A stretch of DNA of 64,000 bases, taken from positions 2,542,001-2,606,000 of the forward strand of contig OZ252261.1 of assembly GCA_965249955.1 (NCBI GenBank), written 5' to 3'. Within the stretch, counting starts at the first letter, position 1, and every line of letters starts with the position of its first letter. Made by a program: the position numbers and the translations under genes. Origin of the DNA: SB11 sp965249955. Its GTDB lineage: Bacteria > Bacteroidota > Bacteroidia > UBA8524. The notes below the pieces were generated by a model. It saw nothing but the letters and a program-made list of their open reading frames with translations. It did not search any database and was not told the DNA's origin. Of the stretch, positions 1 to 7,874 are shown piece after piece.

Positions 1-2148
1 GGTACGCGGTATGGGTGTTGCGGTAAGCGTTAGCGTATCAACATTTACCCTTATTTTTTTAAGTTTTTCTTTTACGGCTACACCAAATTTTTGCTCCTCG
101 TCTATAATCAGTAGGCCAAGGTTTTTAAACTTCATGTCCTTGCTTACCAAAGCGTGTGTACCTATGATTATATCAAGTTTACCGTCGGCTAGTTTTTGCT
201 GTATCTCTTTTTTCTGTTTTGCCGTGCGAAAGCGGTTGATATAATCAATACTACACGGAAAATCTTCGAGGCGGCTTTTAAAGGTTTTGAAGTGTTGGTA
301 GGCCAAAATGGTAGTGGGTACTAATATGGCCACTTGCTTGCTATCGGCCACTGCTTTAAAGGCTGCACGTATGGCAACTTCTGTTTTACCAAAGCCTACA
401 TCACCACACACTAGCCTATCCATAGGCTGTGTTTTTTCCATATCCAACTTCACATCTTCGGTGGCCTTGCTTTGGTCGGGCGTATCCTCATACAAAAATG
501 AGGCTTCGAGTTCTATTTGCAAGTACGAATCGGGACTGAATGCAAATCCCGTTTGTGCTTTGCGTGCTGCGTATAGTTTTATAAGGTCGCGGGCAATGTC
601 TTTTACCTTCTTTTTGGTCGATTTTTTCAGTTTGTCCCACGCATCGCTGCCTAGCTTATTCATGCGGGGTTCTGTACCGTCTTTGCCTACGTATTTTGTT
701 ATTTTGTGCAGCGAGTTTATGTGTACGTACAGCAAATCGTTATCGCGATATACTAGGCGTACGGCTTCGCTCATCACACCGTTCATTTCTAGTTTTTCAA
801 GCCCTGCAAATTTGCCAATACCGTGGTCTATATGGGTTACATAATCACCCGGCGAAAGTTCTCTAAGTTCTTTTAGTGTAAGGGCTTTGCTGCCGCTATA
901 ACCGCGTGCGCCTTTGCCTTTATAAAACCTATCAAACAGTTGATGCTCAGTATAGCAGGCTATTTTAAGGTCGTGGTCTATAAAACCCTCGCTAATACCG
1001 TGGTATATGGGCTCAAACTTCACCTCTCGGTCAAGATCTTCAAAAATGGTATGCAGTCGCTCTATTTGGCGGCTGTTGTCAGAAAATATTATGTTTTGGT
1101 AGCCTGCTTTTTGATTGCCCTTGAGGTTTTCTATCAGCAGGTTAAAGTTTTTATGAAACAGCGGTTGCGGCGATACTTTAAATTCTAGTTCAGTATCGGG
1201 CTTAAAAAAGTGGCGTGTGCCGTACTCAACCAACGCTTGTTGTTTTAGTTGACCTAAAACCTCGTTGCCCGTTTGGTATATTTTGGCTACATCAATAGGT
1301 TCATCAGCATCTTTAGCAAATTTGGCTGCTTTTATAAGGCCTTCTTCTATTATTTCGGCAAGGTATTTTGCATCGTGCACCCACACTATGGTATCTTGGG
1401 GGAAATAGCTGAAAATAGGTACTTTTTCGGTAGCTATAACTTCGCTTTGTATGTTGGGTACTATGGTGGTATACATTACCTTTTTTACCGATAGTTGGTC
1501 TTCAGGATTAAAGTGGCGGATAGATTCTACCACATCACCATCTAGTTCTATACGGTAGGGAAGGTCGTTAGCAAACGAAAATACATCTATTATACCCCCG
1601 CGTATGGCGTACTGGCCGGGTTCAAACACAAAATCGACACGGTCAAAATCGTGTTCGGCCAGCATTTCCATCAAAAAATCAAGGTCGAAAGGGTCGCCCA
1701 CCTTCACGTTAAATACATTGTTAGAATATGCCTTACCGCCTATCACCAACTCGGCCAAGGCGGCGGGGTAGGTGATTATAATAGTTCCCTGTGGGTGGGC
1801 TGATAGCCGACTAATAACCTCAGCGCGTTTAAGCACATTGTTATTATCAATATCGCTAACCTTAAATGGTTTTCGGTACGATTGGGGCAATAACAACACC
1901 TCTTTGTTCTCAATCAGATTGTTAAGGTCGCTATATAAATAGGCTGCCTTTTCATCGTCATCGCAAACAACAACAAAGGTATTATCAGTATTTTTTTGGA
2001 AGGTATAGGATATATAAGTGGCAACAGCCGAGCCTAGTATATTTTTTAGGGCAAACTTCTGTCCTTTTTTCTCAGACAATACAATGCCATCCATCCCGCT
2101 GGCTAACGGGTGGCGACCATAATCTTCTAAAAATTGCTTTATGTTCAA
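1..2148 (-). CDS. mfd: Transcription-repair coupling factor Mfd (C-terminus cut by window edge)
   Basis: Mfd is the DNA translocase that removes RNA polymerase stalled at lesions and recruits UvrA. About 716 residues are present. The reading frame is open on the minus strand from a TTG at 2148 (NIKQFLEDYGRHPLASGMDG) to the window edge, where it stops inside the helicase motif TATPIPRT, so the rest of the translocase and the C-terminal D7 domain lie outside. The N-terminal UvrB-homology part is complete, with the family segment FEPGQYAIRGGIIDVFSF. No ATG lies near the N-terminus. The TTG is 7 bases after a TATCTTTG box, which supports it as start. An internal ATG at the MDG position is the alternative but would drop conserved residues. 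Identity is firm; the start is likely. Confidence 0.95.
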   Translation of the reverse strand, partial: MNIKQFLEDYGRHPLASGMDGIVLSEKKGQKFALKNILGSAVATYISYTFQKNTDNTFVVVCDDDEKAAYLYSDLNNLIENKEVLLLPQSYRKPFKVSDIDNNNVLKRAEVISRLSAHPQGTIIITYPAALAELVIGGKAYSNNVFNVKVGDPFDLDFLMEMLAEHDFDRVDFVFEPGQYAIRGGIIDVFSFANDLPYRIELDGDVVESIRHFNPEDQLSVKKVMYTTIVPNIQSEVIATEKVPIFSYFPQDTIVWVHDAKYLAEIIEEGLIKAAKFAKDADEPIDVAKIYQTGNEVLGQLKQQALVEYGTRHFFKPDTELEFKVSPQPLFHKNFNLLIENLKGNQKAGYQNIIFSDNSRQIERLHTIFEDLDREVKFEPIYHGISEGFIDHDLKIACYTEHQLFDRFYKGKGARGYSGSKALTLKELRELSPGDYVTHIDHGIGKFAGLEKLEMNGVMSEAVRLVYRDNDLLYVHINSLHKITKYVGKDGTEPRMNKLGSDAWDKLKKSTKKKVKDIARDLIKLYAARKAQTGFAFSPDSYLQIELEASFLYEDTPDQSKATEDVKLDMEKTQPMDRLVCGDVGFGKTEVAIRAAFKAVADSKQVAILVPTTILAYQHFKTFKSRLEDFPCSIDYINRFRTAKQKKEIQQKLADGKLDIIIGTHALVSKDMKFKNLGLLIIDEEQKFGVAVKEKLKKIRVNVDTLTLTATPIPRT

Positions 2149-2155
2149 AGCGCTG

Positions 2156-2163
2156 CAAAGATA
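2156..2163 (-). promoter_or_regulatory. -7 promoter element of mfd
   Basis: The minus strand reads TATCTTTG here, an exact match to the Bacteroidota -7 consensus TAnnTTTG. The mfd TTG start follows after only 7 bases, so the transcript probably begins at or next to the start codon. No clear -33 TTG is visible. Confidence 0.55.
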
Positions 2164-2268
2164 ACGAATGAGCGTTAGTTTTTGGATAGTTTGTAGTGTT
2201 AAGTTTATAGTTTTTGAGAGATGCCACGATTTTATGTTAAGAGTAGATTTTTTGTTAGATTTATAATT

Positions 2269-2505
2269 ATGGATGTTGTAGAAGTTTTAGAAACGTTTAA
2301 AGCAGCGCATAAATTAGTTGCACGTATTCAATTTATTAAGGGAGCAGAACCTAATGTGGGTGCTGTATATAGTACTGCAACTGGTCAAAAAATTAGAATT
2401 ATTGGTGTTGAATTTTCAATTAGTGGTGATGAAAAACAGCAAGAAAACTGGCAAAAACAGAGAGCTAGTGGGGTATTTGGTTGTTCAATTGAATACATAG
2501 ATTAA
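2269..2505 (+). CDS. Small hypothetical protein
   Basis: A 78-residue frame starting MDVVEVLETFKAAHKL. The in-frame ATG at 2221 would give 94 residues, but its extra N-terminal part (MPRFYVKSRFF) is basic and looks untranslated. The protein is soluble, with a helical N-terminus followed by a probable beta-rich part (QKIRIIGVEFSIS) and a charged helix (DEKQQENWQKQR). There is no signal peptide or membrane segment, and I recognise no family. It ends just before a GC-rich palindromic repeat and the DUF559 nuclease gene, so it may belong to the same accessory patch. It is AT-rich like its neighbour. That it is a real gene is plausible but not proven. Confidence 0.45.
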   Translation: MDVVEVLETFKAAHKLVARIQFIKGAEPNVGAVYSTATGQKIRIIGVEFSISGDEKQQENWQKQRASGVFGCSIEYID

Positions 2506-2513
2506 TTTTTGAT

Positions 2514-2592
2514 CTCTCACCCCCGGCCCCTCTCCATATGGAGAGGGGGGCTGTATGGGCAATTCTACATTTTGGTATTATTGGGGTGAGGG
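2514..2592. repeat. GC-rich nested palindrome, left of DUF559 gene
   Basis: Outer arms CTCACCCC (2516-2523) and GGGGTGAG (2583-2590) enclose a perfect 22-base palindrome at 2527-2548 (CCCCTCTCC, ATAT centre, GGAGAGGGG). It is strikingly GC-rich in an AT-rich stretch. A degenerate relative lies right of the nuclease gene (3012-3050) and another at 55823-55875. It looks like a dispersed repeat of the REP or small-element kind. Confidence 0.7.
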
Positions 2593-2694
2593 AAAATCAT
2601 TTTTTTTGATAGAAAGCAGAATGACTTTAAAGACAATCTTTTCTATAATTCAAATAAAACCACTTTTGATAATGCAAAATCGTTAAGAAAGGAA

Positions 2695-3000
2695 TTGACG
2701 AATGCTGAAGAGTTGCTGTGGCAAAGGCTTAGGGGCAGAAAATTCCAAGGGCTTAAGTTTAGAAGGCAACACCCTATCGGTAAATACATAGCAGATTTTT
2801 ATTGTCACGAATTAAAATTTGTTGTTGAAGTTGATGGTAGTGTGCATGAAATAGAGGAGCAAAAGGAATACGATGTTGGTAGAACGTTTGAGCTAAATAA
2901 AATGGATATAAAGGTTATTCGGTTTACAAATAATGAAATAGAAAGGGAAATGTCCCGTGTCTTAAGTAAACTAAATGATTTTATAAAAGGGTTGAAATAA
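2695..3000 (+). CDS. DUF559 family endonuclease-like protein
   Basis: The protein has the hallmarks of DUF559, a Vsr-related PD-(D/E)XK nuclease fold: NAEELLWQRLRGRKFQGLKF, then RRQHPIGKYIADFYC, then VVEVDGSVH with the acidic core, and a C-terminal VIRFTNNEIE strand-helix. Family members are about 110-130 residues. The only standard start is the TTG at 2695 (101 residues), yet family-like sequence continues in frame upstream (TTFDNAKSLRKEL), and the frame is open back to 2590 without ATG, GTG, TTG or CTG. An ATT at 2599 could serve as start, or the 5' end has been damaged. It sits between GC-rich palindromic repeats. Substrate and biological role are unknown. Confidence 0.8.
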   Translation: MTNAEELLWQRLRGRKFQGLKFRRQHPIGKYIADFYCHELKFVVEVDGSVHEIEEQKEYDVGRTFELNKMDIKVIRFTNNEIEREMSRVLSKLNDFIKGLK

Positions 3001-3011
3001 CTCTTTGCTCT

Positions 3012-3050
3012 CGCACCCCCGACCTTTCTCCAAGTGAAGAGGGGGACTTT
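3012..3050. repeat. Degenerate GC-rich repeat, right of DUF559 gene
   Basis: It reads CGCACCCCCGACCTTTCTCC then AAGTGAAGAGGGGGAC, matching the pattern of the left repeat (CACCCCCGGCCCCTCTCC then GGAGAGGGGGGC) with several mismatches. The rest of 3051-3227 shows no gene. Confidence 0.55.
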
Positions 3051-3227
3051 ATGGTATTTTATAAAGTAATTAGGTTATTAATCTGTACTGAGCCGAAGCA
3101 TAGTATTTGCATTTTTTGCAACAGAATAGCTTTTATCTTTATTTCTTCTGCAAAAACTACCAAAATAAAAGAGGGGATTAGCAAAATGTGATTTAGTGTA
3201 GCCATAGTAAGTCAACATTTTTGCTAC

Positions 3228-4028
3228 ATGGAATTAGCATTTTTTCAAAACCAACTGGCCGAGTTTATTATCCTGCACATCATTGCCTTTTGCGAAGGGC
3301 TTATGGTAGTTAAGGGAGGTGTTAAAGTTAACTACACCCGCAAACTCAATCACTTTTTTGTGTTCTTTTTGCCTTTTATCATCAAAATCTATATCCCCTT
3401 TACAGAAAACCTGCTCACTATGATATTGATGGTGTGTATTAGTATGGCCACCTTTATTATCTATTTAAAACCGGTACGCACCAAAGCCAAACTATTTGGG
3501 ATGATGTATGCCGCTTTTGACCGACCCGAAGACCGTCCGCATACGATGAAGTGGCTGTTTACTCAGTACCTTGCCACCTATATGGTAGCTGTACCTTTGT
3601 ACTTCTATTTTCACCATATTGGTATGCCACAACTGCTGATGCTTATAATATTGGTAAACGCTATTGGCGATGGATTGGCAGAACCTATTGGAGTGAAATG
3701 GGGAAAGCACAAATACAAAGTAAAAGCCCTTTTTACCCGCCAAACATATACCCGCAGTATCGAGGGTAGTGCTTGTGTGTTTATAACAGCCGTATTGGTG
3801 CTGTTGGGCTTTCAGCATTTGTTTACTACTCCACAACTAATCACAGCATTATTGGTATTTCCTATTGGAGTAACATTGGCTGAGGCCTATTCGCCACATA
3901 CATGGGATTCTCCGTTTATTTTTTTGGTGGGAGGGTTGGTGCTGATAGCAATAATTCATATAGATTTTGAGGCAATAGAAAGTGTTTATAAAAATATGCT
4001 GCATACCATATATCAAGCTAAAACATAA
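3228..4028 (+). CDS. Polyprenol/diacylglycerol kinase-like membrane protein (SEC59/VTE5 type)
   Basis: A 266-residue polytopic membrane protein of the CTP-dependent lipid kinase group (dolichol, phytol and diacylglycerol kinases), often labelled phosphatidate cytidylyltransferase. The family signature is present: GDGLAEPIG at residues 147-155, ALFTRQTYTRSIEGSA at 167-182, and several hydrophobic segments from about 12 to 250. The length fits the family. It would phosphorylate a membrane lipid alcohol on the cytoplasmic face; the actual substrate cannot be read from sequence. The ATG at 3228 lies 4 bases after a CATTTTTG box (3216-3223), suggesting a monocistronic, possibly leaderless transcript. 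No functional partner is adjacent. Confidence 0.75.
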   Translation: MELAFFQNQLAEFIILHIIAFCEGLMVVKGGVKVNYTRKLNHFFVFFLPFIIKIYIPFTENLLTMILMVCISMATFIIYLKPVRTKAKLFGMMYAAFDRPEDRPHTMKWLFTQYLATYMVAVPLYFYFHHIGMPQLLMLIILVNAIGDGLAEPIGVKWGKHKYKVKALFTRQTYTRSIEGSACVFITAVLVLLGFQHLFTTPQLITALLVFPIGVTLAEAYSPHTWDSPFIFLVGGLVLIAIIHIDFEAIESVYKNMLHTIYQAKT

Positions 4029-4131
4029 AATGGTTTATGGCATTCCATTAGTCGAAAAAACGAAAGGAAAGTTCAGAAATAGGTAGTTTTAAAATATATT
4101 GTGAAAAATACTTTAAAAAACATACTAGAAA

Positions 4132-4584
4132 ATGAAAATTTTTACAACATTTATTATTGCTGCTGTAGTTTCTCTTTCTTTAACAAGCTGTTCTAAAGAC
4201 GATAAGTCTAGCGATAACAATCCATCAGGCAGTCAATCAGAAAAGATGAGACTTATAACATTAAAGCCTTGGAAACTTACGGGTAAAACGTATTTTACTA
4301 CAACCAATCCACAGCACAAGGACATATTTTCGTTGTCAGGAGCTTGTTTTGTTGATAATATATATACGTACAAAACCGACAATAAGGTGATAACAGATGA
4401 GGGAGCAACAAAATGTAATTCAGGTGCACCACAAACAAGTGAAGATACTTGGGCGTTTATGAATGGTGAAACTGAATTAAAAGTTGGTACAGCTTTGAAT
4501 ACGATAGTTTCTTTAGATGAAAACACAATGGTGCTACAACATAAAATTAATGAGTATACTTATCATGATAAGTATACTCATTAA
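4132..4584 (+). CDS. Lipocalin-like lipoprotein of unknown function
   Basis: 150 residues beginning with an SpII signal peptide; the lipobox is SLTSC with Cys20, followed by the acidic/serine tail KDDKSSDNN typical of exported Bacteroidota lipoproteins. The remainder (LKPWKLTGKTYF, then a strand-rich segment with Cys72 and Cys95 that could form a disulfide) resembles the small lipocalin-like lipoproteins of this phylum, which commonly start with a [KP]W.[LV] strand. It is a single gene, closed by a strong hairpin at 4603-4637. Ligand and role are unknown. The lipoprotein call is firm, the fold only suggestive. Confidence 0.7.
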   Translation: MKIFTTFIIAAVVSLSLTSCSKDDKSSDNNPSGSQSEKMRLITLKPWKLTGKTYFTTTNPQHKDIFSLSGACFVDNIYTYKTDNKVITDEGATKCNSGAPQTSEDTWAFMNGETELKVGTALNTIVSLDENTMVLQHKINEYTYHDKYTH

Positions 4585-4602
4585 TTAAAATAACATTGCC
4601 TC

Positions 4603-4637
4603 AACTATAAATGCCGCTATATGCGGCATTTATAGTT
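4603..4637. terminator. Hairpin terminator after the lipoprotein gene
   Basis: A perfect 15-base-pair stem (AACTATAAATGCCGC and its complement) around a TATAT loop, followed by a short T/A run. It lies 18 bases after the stop at 4584 and before panD. Confidence 0.8.
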
Positions 4638-4739
4638 TAATACAGGTAAGAATACGATAATTCTTATCTGCCATGATAACTGGCATAGTTATAGCTTAAT
4701 TCAAATCTGCAAAGTTTGGCTTAACTTCGCGGCGTTTTT

Positions 4740-5090
4740 ATGATAATTGAAGTATTAAAATCTAAACTCCACAGGGCAAAAATTACTCAAACTGAGTTGC
4801 ACTATGTGGGAAGCATTACGCTTGATGAGGACTTAATGGATGCTGCTAACCTGATTGAAAATGAAAAGGTACAGATAGTAAACATTAATAATGGTGAGCG
4901 TTTTGAAACATACGTTATAAAAGGCGACCGTGGCAGTGGTATGGTGTGCCTTAATGGCCCGGCTGCACGCAAAGCCCAAAGAGGTGATTTAGTGATAGTG
5001 ATATCATATTGCCAAATGGACTTTGAAGAGGCTAAAAAACACCAGCCTACGTTGGCCTATCCTGATGATAATAACCGAGTTATAAAGTGA
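4740..5090 (+). CDS. panD: Aspartate 1-decarboxylase
   Basis: PanD converts L-aspartate to beta-alanine for pantothenate and coenzyme A. The 116-residue proenzyme self-cleaves between Gly24 and Ser25 (YVGSITLD) to make the pyruvoyl cofactor. Lys9, Arg54 and Tyr58 (RFETYVIKG) match known active-site positions, and LNGPAARKAQRGD is the conserved C-terminal region. Length is normal. The start ATG at 4740 follows a TAACTTCG box by 10 bases. Its TGA overlaps the GTG of the next gene by four bases (GTGA), so the membrane protein downstream is translationally coupled. No panB or panC is in the window. Confidence 0.95.
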   Translation: MIIEVLKSKLHRAKITQTELHYVGSITLDEDLMDAANLIENEKVQIVNINNGERFETYVIKGDRGSGMVCLNGPAARKAQRGDLVIVISYCQMDFEEAKKHQPTLAYPDDNNRVIK

Positions 5091-6145
5091 AGTTAAAACT
5101 GCCCACCCTACACCCTACTCTTAAAAAAGTACTTAGTTATACGCTTTTTTTTGCCATCGGAGCCTTCTTTATCTACTTGGCTTTTAGTAAAATAGATAAA
5201 GATGAAACTTTAGATGCCATTTCTAAAGCTAACTTGATGTGGCCGTTGGTAGCTATGTTGGCTGGTATAATAAGTTGTGTGAGTCGAGCTGTTAGGTGGC
5301 GAATAATTGCAGAACCTTTGGGTTACAAAACCAATTTTTGGACTACTTTTCACGGTATAATGGTGGGTTACTTGGTGAACTTTGCTATCCCTCGTGGTGG
5401 TGAAGTTGCTCGTGCTGCCATTGTATCTAAAACCGAGAAAATACCCATGCCTACTATGATAGGTACAATTGTAGCCGAGCGTTTAGTAGACTTAATTTGT
5501 ATGGCTATTGTGCTAGTATTAGCCGTATTTCTTCAACTAGACACGCTTCAACAGTTTTTAGATATACTACCCAAAACCGATAAAGAAGCAGGTGGTCTTA
5601 GCCTTATACAAATCGGGCTTATAGGAATGGCTGTGGTAGGTATTTTGTTTTTTATTTTCAGAAAAAAGATACAACAACTATCGCTATACAAAAAAGTAGT
5701 AGACCTTATAAAAAGTTTTATTGAAGGGATAAGAGGTTTATTAAAAATTAAGAGACCTATACAGTTTATCTTTCACTCAATAGTTATTTGGGTAATGTAT
5801 TATCTAATGGTGTATGTGTGCTTCTTCTCTTTAGAAGGCACGTCTCATCTTGGTCCGGAGGCTGGATTAACCGTTTTAGTACTTAGCACGGTAGCAATTT
5901 TAATACCAGCACCCGGAGGCACAGGTACTTTCCATTATTTTGTGCCTTACGGACTGATGTTGTACGGCATACCTAATGAAAAACTAAATCCTGTTGGCGG
6001 TGCTTACGCTATTATTGCCCACGCATCGCAAATGGTAATGTTTATTGGTATTGGTGCCTTATCGTACTTTGCCTTAATGTACCAACAACGCAAACAATTG
6101 GCTGGTGAAACTGCAACAACAAATACAGAACAAGATTCTAAATAA
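5087..6145 (+). CDS. Lysylphosphatidylglycerol synthase TM-region / flippase-like membrane protein (UPF0104)
   Basis: 352 residues with roughly eight hydrophobic segments. The family marks are the positive RAVRWRIIAEPLGY stretch near residues 66-79, PRGGEVARAAIVSK near 103-116, VAERLVDL, and PAPGGTGTFHYF near 274-285. Proteins of this group are integral inner-membrane proteins related to the flippase part of MprF; most lack the synthase domain, as here, and their transported lipid is not established. The start is the GTG overlapping the panD stop. The C-terminal 41 bases overlap the next gene, so panD, this gene and rfaE2 form one unit. Confidence 0.85.
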   Translation: MKLKLPTLHPTLKKVLSYTLFFAIGAFFIYLAFSKIDKDETLDAISKANLMWPLVAMLAGIISCVSRAVRWRIIAEPLGYKTNFWTTFHGIMVGYLVNFAIPRGGEVARAAIVSKTEKIPMPTMIGTIVAERLVDLICMAIVLVLAVFLQLDTLQQFLDILPKTDKEAGGLSLIQIGLIGMAVVGILFFIFRKKIQQLSLYKKVVDLIKSFIEGIRGLLKIKRPIQFIFHSIVIWVMYYLMVYVCFFSLEGTSHLGPEAGLTVLVLSTVAILIPAPGGTGTFHYFVPYGLMLYGIPNEKLNPVGGAYAIIAHASQMVMFIGIGALSYFALMYQQRKQLAGETATTNTEQDSK

Positions 6146-6602
6146 TTCAACTGAATTTAATGCTTTGCTTGATGATTGGCGGGCTAATAATTACAAAATT
6201 GTATTTACCAACGGCTGTTTCGATTTACTGCACCGTGGGCACGTGGATTATCTTACCAAAGCTAGAGACCTTGGAGATAAACTTTTTTTGGGTTTAAATA
6301 CTGATGCCTCTGTAAGTAAACTAAAGGGTGAACACCGACCTATACAAGATGAACAGAGCCGTATGCACATTATGGCAAGCCTGCAATGTGTTGATGCTGT
6401 TATTTTGTTTGATGAAGAAACACCCTATGAGTTAATAAAAAGCGTACAGCCTGATATTTTAGTAAAAGGCGCTGATTATAAGCCCGAAAATATTGTGGGT
6501 TACGATATTGTTACCGCAAAAGGCGGTGAAGTAATCACCCTTGAGTTTCTTGAAGGGTATTCTACTACCTCTATTGAGAAAAAGATTAAAGGCATCGTTT
6601 AA
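6105..6602 (+). CDS. rfaE2: ADP-heptose synthase-type adenylyltransferase (RfaE2/HldE C-terminal domain)
   Basis: A 165-residue stand-alone nucleotidyltransferase. It has FTNGCFDLLHRGHVDYL with the HxGH motif at residues 43-46, LNTDASVSKLKG, and the family end GYSTTSIEKKI. It corresponds to the HldE adenylyltransferase half that makes ADP-D-glycero-beta-D-manno-heptose; the kinase half is absent and may be elsewhere. The first usable start is the GTG at 6105, inside the preceding gene. No ATG lies upstream of the conserved core, and the core only needs residue 20 onward, so the start is uncertain. Some homologues act on other phosphosugars or cofactor precursors, so the substrate is inferred. 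Confidence 0.85.
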   Translation: MKLQQQIQNKILNNSTEFNALLDDWRANNYKIVFTNGCFDLLHRGHVDYLTKARDLGDKLFLGLNTDASVSKLKGEHRPIQDEQSRMHIMASLQCVDAVILFDEETPYELIKSVQPDILVKGADYKPENIVGYDIVTAKGGEVITLEFLEGYSTTSIEKKIKGIV

Positions 6603-6655
6603 TAGCCTCTCTTTCCAATCTAATAAATCAAATTTCGGTATTCTTTGGGTGTAGT

Positions 6656-7264
6656 TTATGGCTGTCCAAACGGAACAAAACCATGTCCGTTGGTAATACT
6701 AAATGTTTGACCCAAAGAGTCTCTCACAACGCAATTAAAACGTATTTCAGCCATTTTATACAAAGAACCGTTGTGTATAGTGTCGGTTACGGTAACTATT
6801 TCAAAACTACCTGATACATCTTGATTGTAGGGTATAGTATTGTACTTCTGACCCGTATTTTGATCAGTATAAGTAAGAACTATCTCGTTGTTTTTACACA
6901 TATATATAGATGAGTTGGCATAAGCAAATTTATATATGCCGGGTCTAATCGTCCTTTCAAGGTCAAGAGGTAAAGCCGTTAGCGTATCTTGGCTGCTATA
7001 TATTGATATTTGAAGCGCTTTTTTTAACTCGGGAGATTCTATTGTAAAAACAAACTCGCGTAAATAATCATTAATTACGTTAGTAGTAGTAGTAAGAAAA
7101 GCACTATTATTTCCAGCCTCTAGCTTAAAAGGTAAAGCATTAAGCTCTCCGTTTACCCAAATTACAGGTGTGCCTTCAATCGGTTCAGGCAATTCGTTTT
7201 TCTTACATGCACTCAATCCCATCAATATAATAACTAGCAGGCTGAGCAGTATTGTCTTTTTCAT
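6656..7264 (-). CDS. Beta-rich lipoprotein, paralogue of the adjacent upstream gene
   Basis: 202 residues from MKKTILLSLL, with lipobox LSAC and the tail KKNELPEP. A start 15 bases further upstream (MDKNKMKK) is possible but less usual. It matches the upstream neighbour almost end to end: PVIWVNGELNALPFKLEAG versus PIVWIEGKVNNVPFKFTAG, then RPGIYKFAYANS versus QPGVYKFTYSNA, YNTIPY versus YYTIPY, and a shared end GFVPFGQ. The two are clearly a tandem duplication. The start lies one base after the upstream stop. It is the last gene of the minus-strand sigma/barrel unit. Function unknown; probably an outer-membrane or periplasmic surface lipoprotein. Confidence 0.75.
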   Translation of the reverse strand: MKKTILLSLLVIILMGLSACKKNELPEPIEGTPVIWVNGELNALPFKLEAGNNSAFLTTTTNVINDYLREFVFTIESPELKKALQISIYSSQDTLTALPLDLERTIRPGIYKFAYANSSIYMCKNNEIVLTYTDQNTGQKYNTIPYNQDVSGSFEIVTVTDTIHNGSLYKMAEIRFNCVVRDSLGQTFSITNGHGFVPFGQP

Positions 7265-7265
7265 T

Positions 7266-7874
7266 TTATTTTTGTCCAAATGGGATAAATCCGTACCCCT
7301 CGGTTATATCGTACCACCAATTGTTATAGGGGTTCTTCACTCGGCACGAAAACTTTATTTCGGCCAACTTATATGTCTTTCCTTCGTGTTCAACATCTTT
7401 TACCGATACAATTTCAAACTGTCCGCTAAGTTGTTGTGCATAGGGTATAGTATAATATTTTACACCCGCAGCAAGGTCGTTATACAAAAAAATCACTTCG
7501 CTTTTTCTGTAGGGAATAAAAGGGAAGGCATTTGAGTATGTAAATTTGTACACACCCGGTTGTATTGTGTTTGCAAGGTCGCTATTTACATCACCCAATG
7601 TTTTTTGCCAATTATTTATCGATATTTCTATCGACTTTTTAAAGTCGGGCGCATCAATTTTAAAAATAAACTGACGGCTTTGGCTGTCAATATTATGGGT
7701 AATAACATTAGCATAGGTAGCATTTTCTCCTGCCGTAAACTTAAACGGCACATTGTTAACCTTGCCTTCTATCCATACAATAGGTTCGCCATCTTGAGGT
7801 TTAGGTAATTCTTGTTTTTTGCAAGAACTAAGCCCCAAGAGTAAAGCAAAAACTATTACTATGTAGTGTTTCAT
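7266..7874 (-). CDS. Beta-rich lipoprotein, first of a tandem pair
   Basis: 202 residues with signal MKHYIVIVFALLLGLSSC and tail KKQELPKP. After the lipobox it begins with PIVWIEGKVNNVPFKF and is strand-rich throughout, ending GYGFIPFGQK. It is the paralogue of the following gene. Its ATG shares a base with the stop of the barrel protein gene (stop at 7874), so the two are translationally coupled. The pairing with an ECF sigma factor and an anchored barrel suggests a surface or periplasmic component of the same system, but no domain with a known activity is visible. Confidence 0.75.
   Translation of the reverse strand: MKHYIVIVFALLLGLSSCKKQELPKPQDGEPIVWIEGKVNNVPFKFTAGENATYANVITHNIDSQSRQFIFKIDAPDFKKSIEISINNWQKTLGDVNSDLANTIQPGVYKFTYSNAFPFIPYRKSEVIFLYNDLAAGVKYYTIPYAQQLSGQFEIVSVKDVEHEGKTYKLAEIKFSCRVKNPYNNWWYDITEGYGFIPFGQK

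Noticed and set aside
308..844. 178-codon plus-strand frame opposite mfd
   Set aside because: The minus strand encodes Mfd continuously through this region with recognised motifs.
3492..3836. Minus-strand open frame inside the lipid kinase gene
   Set aside because: It lies wholly inside a well-supported plus-strand gene, has no family features and unnatural composition; a shadow frame.
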